A stretch of 64,000 nt of DNA from Thalassobaculum sp. OXR-137. Its GTDB lineage: Bacteria > Pseudomonadota > Alphaproteobacteria > Thalassobaculales > Thalassobaculaceae. Where the stretch lies: assembly GCF_034377285.1 (NCBI RefSeq), contig NZ_CP139715.1, forward strand, positions 3,394,001-3,458,000, read 5' to 3'. Of the stretch, positions 17,251 to 25,916 are shown piece after piece (the stretch's first letter is position 1; the number at the start of each line of letters is the position of its first letter). A model generated the notes under the pieces. That model was given only the letters and a program-made list of their open reading frames with translations. It made no database searches and was not told the DNA's origin. The translations under genes were made by a program, and so were the position numbers.

Positions 17251-18063
17251 TCAGATGATGGCATGGCGGACCTTGGCCGAGACCCACTCGCTGACCAGGA
17301 CCGTGATCAGGATCAGGATGAAGATCACCGTCACCTGGGGCCAGGCCAGAACGTTCAGGGATTCCTGCAGCCGCAGCCCGAGGCCTCCGGCGCCCACCAG
17401 GCCGAGAACCGTGGACTCGCGGATGTTGATGTCCCAGCGGAACACCGTGATCCCGGCGAAGGCCGGCAGGATCTGCGGCACCACGGCGTAGTCCATGACC
17501 TGCGCCTTGCTGGCACCGGTCGCGGCCACCGCCTCGACCTGCACCGCGTCGATCTCCTCGATCGCCTCGTAGAGCAGCTTGGCGACGAAGCCGATGGAGC
17601 GCAGCGCGATGGCGACGATGCCGGCCATCACGCCCGGTCCGATCACCGCGACCAGCAGCAGGGCCCAGATCAGCGAGTTGATCGAGCGGCTGGCGACGAT
17701 GATCAGCAAGGCGATCGGTCGCACGAAACGGGTGCTGGGTGTGGTGTTGCGGGCTGCCATGAAGGCCACCGGCACCGCCATGAACAGCGCCAGGAGGGTG
17801 CCCAGGGTGGCGATGTTGAGGGTGTCCCAGAGCGGCTCCAGCAGGGCCGGGATATATTCCCAGCGCGGCGGGAACATGCGCGAGCCGATATCGGCCGCCT
17901 GGCGCGGGGCGTCGGTGACGAAGGCCCAGATCGTGCTCTCCGTCATCACCTGCCAGCAGAAGATGAACAGCGCCACCAGCACCAGCCAGCCGAGCCAGAG
18001 GGCCAGTTCCTTCTTGGTCGAACGCCGGCGCCAGGTCCGGTGGGCGAGGTCGGTCATCGTCAT
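17251..18063 (-). CDS. phnE: Phosphonate-type ABC transporter permease
   Basis: A 270-residue permease of the PhnE group: an N-terminal membrane segment (ALWLGWLVLVALFIFCW), a long periplasmic stretch, then the BPD_transp_1 core with an EAA-type loop (VQVEAVAATGASKAQVMDYA) and the PhnE-like DINIRESTVLGLVGAGGLG. Its ATG overlaps the stop of the first permease by one base (TAATG). A second PhnE paralogue sits directly upstream, so the channel is probably a heterodimer. Confidence 0.9.
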   Translation of the reverse strand: MTMTDLAHRTWRRRSTKKELALWLGWLVLVALFIFCWQVMTESTIWAFVTDAPRQAADIGSRMFPPRWEYIPALLEPLWDTLNIATLGTLLALFMAVPVAFMAARNTTPSTRFVRPIALLIIVASRSINSLIWALLLVAVIGPGVMAGIVAIALRSIGFVAKLLYEAIEEIDAVQVEAVAATGASKAQVMDYAVVPQILPAFAGITVFRWDINIRESTVLGLVGAGGLGLRLQESLNVLAWPQVTVIFILILITVLVSEWVSAKVRHAII

Positions 18064-18881
18064 TATTGCACCCACTTCCGCACGTAGCCCGACAGGTACT
18101 CGGCGGCCATGACGATCAGGATGATCAGGATCAGGATGGCGGCGGCGGAATCGTATTCGTAGCGGTCCATCGCCGTGTTCAGCGTGGCGCCGATGCCGCC
18201 CGCGCCGACGATGCCGATCACCGCCGACTCCCGGAAATTGATGTCCAGCCGGTACAGGCTGAGGCCGATCAGCCGCGGCATGACCTGGGGCTGGATCGCG
18301 TAGTTCACGATCTGCCACCAGCCCGCACCGGTCGCCCGCACCGCTTCCGCCTGGGCCTCGTCGATATCCTCGATGTCCTCGGCCAGCAGCTTCGCCAGGA
18401 AGCCGATGGTGGCGAAGGACAGGGTCAGGAAGCCGGCGAAGGGCCCGAAGCCGAACATCGCCACGAACAGGATGGCGACGATGATCTCCTGGAAGCTGCG
18501 CGACAGGGCGACGATGGCCCGGCACACCGCATAGATCGGCAGCGGCGCGATGTTGCGGGCGGCGCCGATCCCGATCGGGATGGAGATCAGCACGCCGACC
18601 ACGGTCGCCGTCACCGACATGGTGAGGCTCTCCTCCATGCCCTGGAGGATGTCCTCCCAGCGGCTGGTGAAGTCGGGCACCAGGAAGCCCTCGATGAAGC
18701 GCTGGCCGCGCTCCAGGCCTTCCCAGACGCGGATCCAGTTCACCTCGACCGAGGCGATGGCAAGCACGAGATACAGCAGGCCGCCGCCGTACAGCACCCA
18801 GCGCAGCCAGGCCCGCTTGATGAAGGGCGGCCGCTTCCAGTGCCGATGATCAACCGCACCAGACATGTCAGCGTGGGTCAT
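18063..18881 (-). CDS. phnE: Phosphonate-type ABC transporter permease (first copy)
   Basis: A 272-residue PhnE-like permease with an N-terminal membrane helix ([18 protein letters not shown]) and the core loop [20 protein letters not shown] followed by [19 protein letters not shown]. It shares the overall pattern with the next gene, the pair being an old duplication. Its start overlaps the stop of the ATPase gene (ATGA). Confidence 0.9.
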   Translation of the reverse strand: MTHADMSGAVDHRHWKRPPFIKRAWLRWVLYGGGLLYLVLAIASVEVNWIRVWEGLERGQRFIEGFLVPDFTSRWEDILQGMEESLTMSVTATVVGVLISIPIGIGAARNIAPLPIYAVCRAIVALSRSFQEIIVAILFVAMFGFGPFAGFLTLSFATIGFLAKLLAEDIEDIDEAQAEAVRATGAGWWQIVNYAIQPQVMPRLIGLSLYRLDINFRESAVIGIVGAGGIGATLNTAMDRYEYDSAAAILILIILIVMAAEYLSGYVRKWVQ

Positions 18882-19726
18882 GTGAGGCCCGCCAGGCGCT
18901 CGCGATCGACCGGCACGGAGGCCGGGTGATCGGCCTCTTCGTCCGTCTCCTCGCCGTCCTCGTCCGCCTTGCGGATCGTGGCGGACCAGTCTTCCTCGCC
19001 GTAGATCTGGGTGAGGACCTCGGGAGTGAGCTCGTCGGGGGCGCCGTCGAACACGACGCGGCCGTTCTGCAGGCCGATGATCCGGCGCACGAACTGCTGC
19101 GCCAGGGCGACGTCGTGGATGTTGATGATGGCGGGCAGGCCGCGCTCGTCGCAGATCTCCACGATGAGCCGCATGATCTGCCGCGAGGTCTTCGGATCGA
19201 GCGAGGCGGTCGGCTCGTCGATCAGCAGCAGGTCGGGGTCCTGCTCCAGCGCGCGGGCGATGCCGACCCGCTGGCGCTGGCCGCCGGACAGGGCGTCGGC
19301 GCGCTTGTTCACATGGGCCGACAGGCCGACCCGGTCGAGCAGCCGATAGGCGTTCTCGATGGATTCCGGGGGAAACTTGCGGAAGAAGCTGCGCCAGAAG
19401 CCGACATAGCCGAGGCGTCCGGACAGCACGTTCTCCATGACGGTGAGGCGTTCGACCAGGGCGTATTCCTGGAAGATCATGCCGATCCGCCGGCGCGCCC
19501 GGCGCAGACCGCCGCGGCTCAGGCCGGTGATGTCCATGTCACCGAGATAGACCTGGCCGGAGGTCGGCTCCACCAGGCGGTTGATACAGCGGATCAGGGT
19601 GGATTTCCCCGCCCCGGACGGCCCGATCAGGCCAATCACCTGACCGGGCTCGACCGTAATGCTCACGTCGGTGAGCGCCCGATCTCCGGTTGCATAGACC
19701 TTCGAGAGGTCCTTCAAGCGCAGCAT
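18878..19726 (-). CDS. phnC: Phosphonate-type ABC transporter ATPase
   Basis: A 282-residue ATPase with Walker [16 protein letters not shown], signature [15 protein letters not shown] and Walker [13 protein letters not shown], plus the PhnC-like segment [20 protein letters not shown]. An acidic tail ([11 protein letters not shown]) is unusual for the family. An AGGAGAG site precedes the ATG. It energises the two PhnE-like permeases. Confidence 0.91.
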   Translation of the reverse strand: MLRLKDLSKVYATGDRALTDVSITVEPGQVIGLIGPSGAGKSTLIRCINRLVEPTSGQVYLGDMDITGLSRGGLRRARRRIGMIFQEYALVERLTVMENVLSGRLGYVGFWRSFFRKFPPESIENAYRLLDRVGLSAHVNKRADALSGGQRQRVGIARALEQDPDLLLIDEPTASLDPKTSRQIMRLIVEICDERGLPAIINIHDVALAQQFVRRIIGLQNGRVVFDGAPDELTPEVLTQIYGEEDWSATIRKADEDGEETDEEADHPASVPVDRERLAGLT

Positions 19727-19777
19727 TCGGCCGCTCTCCTATATGTCGTGGTCAAGTATTGAGACGGGGCGGAACGG

Positions 19778-20740
19778 TCACTTGCACTCGTAGGAAACGC
19801 CGTTCGCCGCGTCGATCTTCCGGATCACTTCCCAGTGGGACTTGTAGGTGATCGGGATGAACTGCTCCTCGCCGGAGCGGGCGAACTCTTCCTTCAGGGC
19901 CGAGCCTTCCCAGTCGAAGGTGAAGAAGGATTCCTTGATCTTCTCCTGCAGCTCCGGCTTCAGGTTGTAGACGTAGCCGAAACCGGTGGTCGGGAACTTC
20001 TGCGACTTGTAGATCGAGACGACCTGGTCGGCCTTGATCACGTCGCGGGCGACCATGCGGTGCAGCACCGAGTTCGCGATGGCGGCGGCCGGGTAGTCCT
20101 TGTTCGCGACGCCCAGGATCGAGTTGTCGTGCTTGCCGGAGAACACCGGCTCGAAATCCTTCTCGGGCTCCAGGCCGTAATCGGCCTTCAGGATCGCCGA
20201 CGGCGCCTTGAAGCCGGAATTCGACGTCTGCGAGGTGAAGGCCATCTTCTTCCCCTTGATGTCCTCGACCTTCTCGATGCCGCTGCCCGGATAGGTGATG
20301 ATTTCCATGTTGTAGCCGAAATCGCCGTCCTTCGAGGCCATGATGGTGAAGGACACGAAACCGGCGCAGTTCACCGCCAGCGGGTTGGACCCGGTGTTGA
20401 AGCCCGCGACGTGCAGGCGGCCGGCGCGCATCGCCTCGATCTGGGCGGCGTTGGACTGGACCGGGAAGAACTGGACCTTCTTGCCGGTGACCTTTTCCAT
20501 GTGGCGCAGGAAGCCGTCCCACACCTTGGCGTAGACCGCCGGATCCTCGACCGGGGTATAGGCGAAGATGAGGGTGTCCGGGTCAACCTGCTGGCTCGGA
20601 TCGGTCGGCGTGTCGGCGACCAGGTCGCCGTTGTCGTCCTTGAACCGGGAGTCGAGCGCATAGGCCGGGGCCGCCCAGCTCAGCGAGACCGCGCCGACCA
20701 GACCGGCGAGGGCCGACAGCATCAAATTTCTGCGAATCAT
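19778..20740 (-). CDS. phnD: Phosphonate/phosphite-type ABC transporter substrate-binding protein
   Basis: A 320-residue periplasmic receptor of the PhnD family. The signal peptide (LMLSALAGLVGAVSLSWAAPAYA) is followed by the PhnD fold: LIFAYTPVEDPAVYAKVWDG, GKKVQFFPVQSNAAQIEAM, HVAGFNTGSNPLAVNCAG and SNSGFKAPSAILK. The ligand may be a phosphonate, phosphite or a related anion; no C-P lyase genes lie here. ATG 20740 has a GGGAGA site. It is the first gene of the phosphorus operon, behind a candidate Pho box. Confidence 0.9.
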   Translation of the reverse strand: MIRRNLMLSALAGLVGAVSLSWAAPAYALDSRFKDDNGDLVADTPTDPSQQVDPDTLIFAYTPVEDPAVYAKVWDGFLRHMEKVTGKKVQFFPVQSNAAQIEAMRAGRLHVAGFNTGSNPLAVNCAGFVSFTIMASKDGDFGYNMEIITYPGSGIEKVEDIKGKKMAFTSQTSNSGFKAPSAILKADYGLEPEKDFEPVFSGKHDNSILGVANKDYPAAAIANSVLHRMVARDVIKADQVVSIYKSQKFPTTGFGYVYNLKPELQEKIKESFFTFDWEGSALKEEFARSGEEQFIPITYKSHWEVIRKIDAANGVSYECK

Positions 20741-20788
20741 GTGATTCTCCCTACAGGTCGTTATCGTCGGCCCACCTGCGGCATGACC

Positions 20789-20810
20789 GAACATTACAGT
20801 TTTGTGACAT
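20789..20810 (-). promoter_or_regulatory. Candidate Pho box upstream of phnD
   Basis: Read on the minus strand, ATGTCAC-AAAA-CTGTAAT-GTTC forms two 7-base half-sites 11 bp apart, the spacing and pattern of PhoB direct repeats (consensus CTGTCAT repeated every 11 bp). It lies about 50-70 bp before the phnD start. No convincing -10 element at the ideal distance was seen, so the call is moderate. Confidence 0.5.
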
Positions 20811-20893
20811 CAGCATTATCGTGGTCTCGGACGTGACCCAAGCACAAAATATATGCGTCAGTGTCCGAATGGCTGACGCAACCGGGGCTCGAC

Positions 20894-21673
20894 TCAATGC
20901 GGCAGGATCCACGGCCGTCCGGTGAGCGGATCGGTCATGACCTGCGCCGCCAGGCCGAAGGCCCGTTGCAGGTGCCCAGCGGTCATCACCGCCTCGGGCG
21001 TCCCCTCCGCGACCAGCCCCTGCGGGCTCAGCAGCACCAGATGGTCGCTGAAGCGGGCCGCGAGGTTCAGGTCGTGCAGCACGCTGATCACCGTCATGCC
21101 GGTATCGAGTACCCGCTGCTGCAGCAGTTTCAGCATATCGATCTGCTGCGCCAGGTCCAGATGCGAGGTCGGTTCGTCGAGCAAGAGCAGCGGGGTCTGC
21201 TGAGCCAGAACCAACGCCAGCCAGGCGCGCTGGCGCTGGCCGCCGGACAGTTCCGCCAAGGGGCGGTCGGCCATGTCGGTCAGGCCGACGGCGCCGAGGG
21301 CGTCCGTGCAGGCAGCACTGTCCTCCTGGGTCCAGGGCGACAGCATCCCGCGCCACGGAGTCCGCCCGCGCCGCACCAGTTCCCCCACATTGATGGCGTC
21401 CGGCGCCAGCGGGAACTGGGGCAGGATGGCGAGTCGGCGGGCCAGGTCCCGTGTGTCGGCGGCATGGATATCGGTGTCGCCCAGCAGCACCCGTCCGGCG
21501 GCCGGCTTCAGCAGCCGGGCGAGCGCCCGCAGCAGGGTGGACTTCCCACAGCCGTTCGGCCCAAGGATGGCCGTGCTCCGGCCGACCGGGAAGGCGAGGT
21601 CGAGGCCGCGGATCACCTGCCGGTCCTGATAGCCGACCGACAGGGCTTCGGTACGCAGACCGGTCTGGCTCAC
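20894..21673 (-). CDS. Siderophore ABC transporter ATPase (FecE/FepC-like)
   Basis: A 259-residue ATPase of the iron-siderophore/cobalamin class with Walker A GPNGCGKSTLLR, signature [13 protein letters not shown] and Walker B LLLLDEPTSHLD. The GTG start at 21673 overlaps the permease stop as GTGA, which decides it. Last gene of the siderophore import operon. Confidence 0.9.
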   Translation of the reverse strand: MSQTGLRTEALSVGYQDRQVIRGLDLAFPVGRSTAILGPNGCGKSTLLRALARLLKPAAGRVLLGDTDIHAADTRDLARRLAILPQFPLAPDAINVGELVRRGRTPWRGMLSPWTQEDSAACTDALGAVGLTDMADRPLAELSGGQRQRAWLALVLAQQTPLLLLDEPTSHLDLAQQIDMLKLLQQRVLDTGMTVISVLHDLNLAARFSDHLVLLSPQGLVAEGTPEAVMTAGHLQRAFGLAAQVMTDPLTGRPWILPH

Positions 21674-22662
21674 AGCTCGCCCCTTTCCATTTCGCGGGAC
21701 AGGCGCCACAGCAGGTAGGGCGCGCCGAGAATGCCCGTGGTCACGCCGATCGGCAGTTGCAGGCCGGGCAGGCTGGCCCGGGCGACCAGGTCGGCCAGCA
21801 CCATGATGACAGCGCCGGCCAGCGCCGCCGCAGCAAGCCGCGCGCCGGCATCGGTCGCCCCGGCAAGACGGGCGCCGACGGGCGGCGCCATCAGAGCGAC
21901 GAAGGCGACCGGGCCGACCACGGCGACGGTGAGGGCGCACAACCCGATTGCGGTCGTCGCGAGCAGCAGCCGGGCCCGTCCGACATTCAGACCGAGCCCG
22001 GTCGCCAGTTCCGCGCCCAGTTCCAGCGACCGCAGCGACCGCGCCTGCACCGCCAGGCACAGGGCGAGCGCCCCGCCGCCTGCGGCGAGCAGCCCGGCAT
22101 CGCCCCAGTCGCGGGCGGAGAGCGAGCCGACCAGCCAGCGCTGGGCTTCCGCCGCCTGCGGACCCGACAGACGCGTCATCAGGAAGGACCCGAAGGCAGT
22201 GGCGGCGAATCCGATGCCGATGCCGACCAGGACGAGGGTGACCGGCGAGGCGCCGTCGACGCCGCCATGGCCGCCGGCCGGGCGCGACAGGATCAGGACG
22301 GCGGCCCCGGCGATCAGTCCGCCGACGGCGGCGACGACCGGCAGCGGCAGGGTCAGGCCGAAGGCGACGGCGGTCAGGATCGCCAGGCCGGATCCGCCGG
22401 TGAACCCCATCACGTCCGGCGAGGCGAGAGGGTTGCGCAGCAGGATCTGGAAGACGGCACCGGCAAGTCCGAAGGCAGCGCCCGACAGCAGGGCGACCGC
22501 GACCCGGGGGCCGCGCAGGATGGAGATCGTCAGCGCGCCGGGCCCGTCTCCGCCGGTCAGCCCGTCCCACAGCACTGCCGGGCTCAGGTGGATCTGGCCG
22601 ACCAGCAGGGCCAGCGCGGCGGCGGCGGCCAGCAGCAGGGCGAGGGCGGCGGTGCGGATCAT
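21670..22662 (-). CDS. Siderophore ABC transporter permease (FecCD family, second)
   Basis: A 330-residue polytopic permease. Family motifs include RGPRVAVALLSGAAFGLAG, LRNPLASPDVMGFTGGSG and a late VGPVAFVALMAPPVGARLAG. Its ATG overlaps the stop of the first permease (22659-22662). It pairs with the upstream FecCD protein as the inner-membrane channel. Confidence 0.9.
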   Translation of the reverse strand: MIRTAALALLLAAAAALALLVGQIHLSPAVLWDGLTGGDGPGALTISILRGPRVAVALLSGAAFGLAGAVFQILLRNPLASPDVMGFTGGSGLAILTAVAFGLTLPLPVVAAVGGLIAGAAVLILSRPAGGHGGVDGASPVTLVLVGIGIGFAATAFGSFLMTRLSGPQAAEAQRWLVGSLSARDWGDAGLLAAGGGALALCLAVQARSLRSLELGAELATGLGLNVGRARLLLATTAIGLCALTVAVVGPVAFVALMAPPVGARLAGATDAGARLAAAALAGAVIMVLADLVARASLPGLQLPIGVTTGILGAPYLLWRLSREMERGEL

Positions 22663-23645
22663 CCGACCGCTCCGGGGCGGATCCGCCGGGCGATCAGCAC
22701 AAAGATCGGCCCGCCGAGCAGCGCCGTCATCACGCCCGCGCGGATCTCCGCCGGGGCGAAGAGCAGTCGCCCGGCGGTGTCGGCCAGCAGCAGAATGGAG
22801 GCTCCGAGCAGTGCGGCGGCGATGAGTCCCGGCCGCAGCGGGGCGCCGACCAGCCGGCGGGCGATAGGCGGCACCATCAGGCCGAGAAAGGCGATCGGCC
22901 CGGCGATGGCGACGGCGGCGCCGGTCAGCAGCGAGATGCAGACGAGCGCGCCCGCCTGGACCCGGCCGGGACGCGTGCCGAGACCGCGGGACAGGGCGTC
23001 GCCGAGGGACAGCGCCTCGAGCTTCGGCGCCAGCGCCAGGATGAGCAGCGCGCCGGCGCCCGCGGCCAGCGCCATCTCCGTCAGCGGCCGGGCCCGCGCC
23101 TCCGCCAGGGAGCCGACGATCCAGAACCGCACAACGTCCAGGGTCTCGCCGCGCATCAGCACTGCCGCGGTGACCAGGGACAGCAGCAGCGCGTTCAGCG
23201 CCGCGCCGGCGAGGGTCAGACGCACGGGGCTGACATTGCCCCGCAGCCCGCCGCCCAGCGCGAAGACCGCCGCGGCGGCCAGGGCCGCGCCCGGAAAGGC
23301 CAGCACCGCCAGCAGCCCGGCATCGGCCTGGCCCAGGACCAGCGACCCGAGGACGACCGCGAACGCGGCGCCCGCATTGATCCCCAGCACCCCCGGATCG
23401 GCGAGCGGGTTGCGGGTCAGCGCCTGGATCGCGAGGCCGGCCGCCCCCAGGGCGCCGCCGCAGGCCAGGCCGGCGACGGTCCGCGGAAACCGGATGGACC
23501 GGATGGTGACATGGGCGGCGTCGGTCGGATCGGGTGCGGTCAGCGCCTGCCACAGGTCGACCGGCGTGATCGGCCGGTAGCCCAGCAGCAGGCTTGCCAG
23601 CACCGCCAGGATCAGCAGGCCGACCAGTGGCGCCCAGCGTTTCAT
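22659..23645 (-). CDS. Siderophore ABC transporter permease (FecCD family, first)
   Basis: A 328-residue permease with the motifs IRFPRTVAGLACGGALGAAG, LTRNPLADPGVLGINAGAA and AGPIAFLGLMVPPIARRLVG. The ATG at 23643-23645 overlaps the stop of the binding-protein gene. Alternating with the second permease, it forms a FecBCDE-like importer. Confidence 0.91.
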   Translation of the reverse strand: MKRWAPLVGLLILAVLASLLLGYRPITPVDLWQALTAPDPTDAAHVTIRSIRFPRTVAGLACGGALGAAGLAIQALTRNPLADPGVLGINAGAAFAVVLGSLVLGQADAGLLAVLAFPGAALAAAAVFALGGGLRGNVSPVRLTLAGAALNALLLSLVTAAVLMRGETLDVVRFWIVGSLAEARARPLTEMALAAGAGALLILALAPKLEALSLGDALSRGLGTRPGRVQAGALVCISLLTGAAVAIAGPIAFLGLMVPPIARRLVGAPLRPGLIAAALLGASILLLADTAGRLLFAPAEIRAGVMTALLGGPIFVLIARRIRPGAVG

Positions 23646-24688
23646 GGCGCGAGCCCGGCCTTCACGGCGCTGGCGACGGGGGTGGCGGGATCGCCGTCGC
23701 AGGCCGCGGCGATGTCGGCCTCCAGCGCCTCCAGCGCGAAGGGGAGGGACAGGACGCTGCCGAAGGACAAGGCGGCCGACACCAGCCCGCCGGCGAACAC
23801 CTCGCGGCCTTCCGCGTGGGCGGTCAGGGTCCGGCGCATCGGCAGGGCGGCGAGGTCGGGGCTGGTGTCGAAACTCGACACCCAGAGCAGGATATCGGCG
23901 TCCAGCGGCGACAGATCCTCCGGCGACAGACGGGCATAGAAGTCGTCGGCGCCGGACAGGGCGGCGACGGCGTCGGTGGGCTGGAAGCCGAGCTCGATCA
24001 GGAACCGGGCGCGGGTGTCGGCACCGGCGAACGCCCCGGTCTCTCCGCTCCAGTGATAGGCGGCGACGCCGGTCCTGCCGGCCCAGCCGGGGTGGCGCCG
24101 GCGGGCCGCGGCGAACCCGGCGCGCACGGAGGCAACCAGTTCCCGCGCCTCGGCGAGGCGTCCGGTCGCCCGGCCGAGGATCAGCGTCATGCGGTCCCAC
24201 GGCGTGCCGTAGGCGCTGTCGGCCGGGTCGTGTACCAGCACCGGCGCGATGCGGGAGAGAACCGTGTATTCGGCCTGCGAGAGACCGGCACCGATGGCGA
24301 CGATCAGGTCCGGGTCCGTGGCCGCGACCCGCTCCATCGAGACCTCGCCGATCAGCACGTCGGGGGCGGCGTCGCCCAGATAGGGGCGGGCCCAGGGCCA
24401 GATGCTGTGGGGGAACGCGCCGAACCAGTGGCGTACCGCGACGGGCCGCACGCCCAGGGCCAGCAGCGGGTCCTGGGTGGTGTAGCCGAGCGAGACCACC
24501 CGGCGTGCCGGTCGCGGCAGCGCGGTCGTCCCGAAGGCATGCTTGAACGTGAGGTCGTCGGCCGCCGCTGCAGGAGCCTGGAACGAGGCGGTTGCGGCGG
24601 CCACCAGGCCGGTCAGGAAGGAACGGCGCGAGGAAACCGCGCGCCGCCCAAAGGATTTCGCTGCCCGCCGATCGGCAGAATTCGTCAC
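23642..24688 (-). CDS. Iron-siderophore ABC transporter substrate-binding protein (Tat-type signal)
   Basis: A 348-residue periplasmic receptor of the FecB/FhuD class. The N-terminus has a twin-arginine motif (SSRRSFLTGL) and hydrophobic segment, then the helical-backbone binding fold (RVVSLGYTTQDPLLALGV, PDLIVAIGAGLSQAEYTVLS). The GTG at 24688 is preferred over the TTG one codon earlier because it overlaps, as GTGA, the stop codon of an upstream TonB-receptor remnant, a hallmark of translational coupling. The ligand is probably a ferric siderophore. Confidence 0.88.
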   Translation of the reverse strand: MTNSADRRAAKSFGRRAVSSRRSFLTGLVAAATASFQAPAAAADDLTFKHAFGTTALPRPARRVVSLGYTTQDPLLALGVRPVAVRHWFGAFPHSIWPWARPYLGDAAPDVLIGEVSMERVAATDPDLIVAIGAGLSQAEYTVLSRIAPVLVHDPADSAYGTPWDRMTLILGRATGRLAEARELVASVRAGFAAARRRHPGWAGRTGVAAYHWSGETGAFAGADTRARFLIELGFQPTDAVAALSGADDFYARLSPEDLSPLDADILLWVSSFDTSPDLAALPMRRTLTAHAEGREVFAGGLVSAALSFGSVLSLPFALEALEADIAAACDGDPATPVASAVKAGLAP

Positions 24689-24840
24689 CAAGTGTACCTG
24701 AGTGTCGCTTTCACGGTGCGTCCGTCGGCGTAATAGGCAGAGATGGCGAGCGTGTCGATAGCCGAGATGCCCCGCTCGGGCCCGGGGTCTTCGGGGGCGT
24801 CCCCGCTGCCGGCGAAGATCCGGGAAAATACCGGAAAACT
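24685..24840 (-). pseudogene. C-terminal remnant of a TonB-dependent siderophore receptor
   Basis: On the minus strand an open frame ends YYADGRTVKATLRYTW-stop, the classic last beta-strand of a TonB-dependent outer-membrane receptor with its terminal aromatic residue. The TGA overlaps the GTG of the siderophore-binding protein. Above roughly 24840 receptor-like sequence stops and AT-rich promoter sequence of a plus-strand gene begins, so most of the receptor gene has been deleted. The exact upper limit is uncertain. Confidence 0.62.
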
Positions 24841-24922
24841 AGCGCCACGGGGCACTTGATCGGCGCAGGGAGTATATATATGAACCGTATATGTTTCGTA
24901 TAAATACCTCAGAGAGTTCCCG

Positions 24923-25129
24923 ATGGGCATCGTGAAGATCGGCGACGAGCTGCACGCGGAGGTGCGGCGCGCCAGTACCGTCATGTGCCGCTCGATCAAC
25001 GCCCAGGCCGAGTTCTGGATGAAGATCGGCATGCTGGCCGAGGCCAATCCGACGGCCTCGTTCAACGACATCGTCCGCATGCAGTTGGAAGCCGCCCAGG
25101 CCGGACCGTTCCCGGCGACGAGTGAGTGA
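24923..25129 (+). CDS. ParD-like antitoxin-family protein
   Basis: A 68-residue protein matching the ParD-like family: GIVKIGDELHAEVRRAS, then MCRSINAQAEFWMKIGMLAE and SFNDIVRMQLE. The N-terminal part resembles a ribbon-helix-helix DNA-binding unit. No ParE toxin follows; instead a methionine aminopeptidase gene starts 15 bp later, an association I recall for this family. The upstream region (24870-24905) is very AT-rich with repeated TATATG-like steps, a plausible promoter/autoregulation site. Confidence 0.72.
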   Translation: MGIVKIGDELHAEVRRASTVMCRSINAQAEFWMKIGMLAEANPTASFNDIVRMQLEAAQAGPFPATSE

Positions 25130-25144
25130 CGGCGGGTGCGCGAT

Positions 25145-25909
25145 ATGGTGAAGACGCCCGACGAACTGGCCCTGCTGCGGGTATCCGGCCGGCTTCTGGC
25201 CTCGGTCTTCGAGATGCTGGACGGCCTGGACCTGGCGGGGATGTCCACCCTGCAGGTCAACGATCTGGTCGACCGCTTCATTACGGAGGACCTGGCCGCC
25301 CGCCCCGCCAGCAAGGGGCAGTACGGCTATGAATACGTGCTGAACTGCTCGCGCAACCACGTCGTCTGCCACGGGGTCCCGAGTGCCGGGGAGATCATCG
25401 CCGACGGCGATATCGTCAACCTGGACATCACCCTGGAGAAGGACGGCTTCATCGCCGATTCCAGCAAGACCTACGTGGTCGGCGACGCCACCCCCGCCGC
25501 CCGCCGCCTGGTGCGGCTGGCCCAGGCCACCATGTGGAAGGGCATCGCGCAGGTCCGGCCAGGCGCCACCCTGGGCGATGTCGGCTATGCCATCGAACGC
25601 CACGCCAAGCGCAACGGCTGTTCGGTGGTGCGCGAGTATTGCGGCCACGGAATAGGCCGCGAGATGCATGAGGAACCGCAGGTGCTGAACTTCGGCCAGC
25701 CGGGCCGGGGCGTAACGCTGCGCGAGGGGATGGTCTTCACCGTGGAGCCGATGGTGAACCAGGGCACCCGCCAGGTCGCCACCGAGGCCGACGGATGGAC
25801 CGTCGTGACCCTCGACGGCAAGCTGTCCGCCCAGTTCGAGCACACGGTCGCGGTGACGGCGACCGGCGTGGAAATCCTCACCCTGCGCCGGGACGAGAGG
25901 CGGATGTGA
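25145..25909 (+). CDS. map: Type I methionyl aminopeptidase
   Basis: A 254-residue metalloenzyme that removes N-terminal methionine. The pita-bread fold motifs are clear: NHVVCHGVPS with the substrate histidine, DGDIVNLDITLEKDGFIADSS with the two metal aspartates, CGHGIGREMHEEPQV with a metal histidine, VFTVEPMVN and QFEHTVAVT with metal glutamates. ATG 25145 gives the usual family length. Being coupled to a ParD-like gene and outside any ribosomal context, it is probably an accessory copy next to a housekeeping map elsewhere. Confidence 0.9.
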   Translation: MVKTPDELALLRVSGRLLASVFEMLDGLDLAGMSTLQVNDLVDRFITEDLAARPASKGQYGYEYVLNCSRNHVVCHGVPSAGEIIADGDIVNLDITLEKDGFIADSSKTYVVGDATPAARRLVRLAQATMWKGIAQVRPGATLGDVGYAIERHAKRNGCSVVREYCGHGIGREMHEEPQVLNFGQPGRGVTLREGMVFTVEPMVNQGTRQVATEADGWTVVTLDGKLSAQFEHTVAVTATGVEILTLRRDERRM

Positions 25910-25916
25910 GGTCGTT

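Noticed and set aside
16071-18929. Plus-strand frames rich in His, Gln and Asp opposite the phosphorus operon
   Set aside because: Composition typical of reverse-strand shadows of membrane-protein genes; no start context or domain.
24856-24904. Precise -35/-10 assignment for the ParD-like gene promoter
   Set aside because: TTGATC and several TATA-like hexamers are present but none have 16-18 bp spacing, so only an AT-rich promoter region can be claimed.
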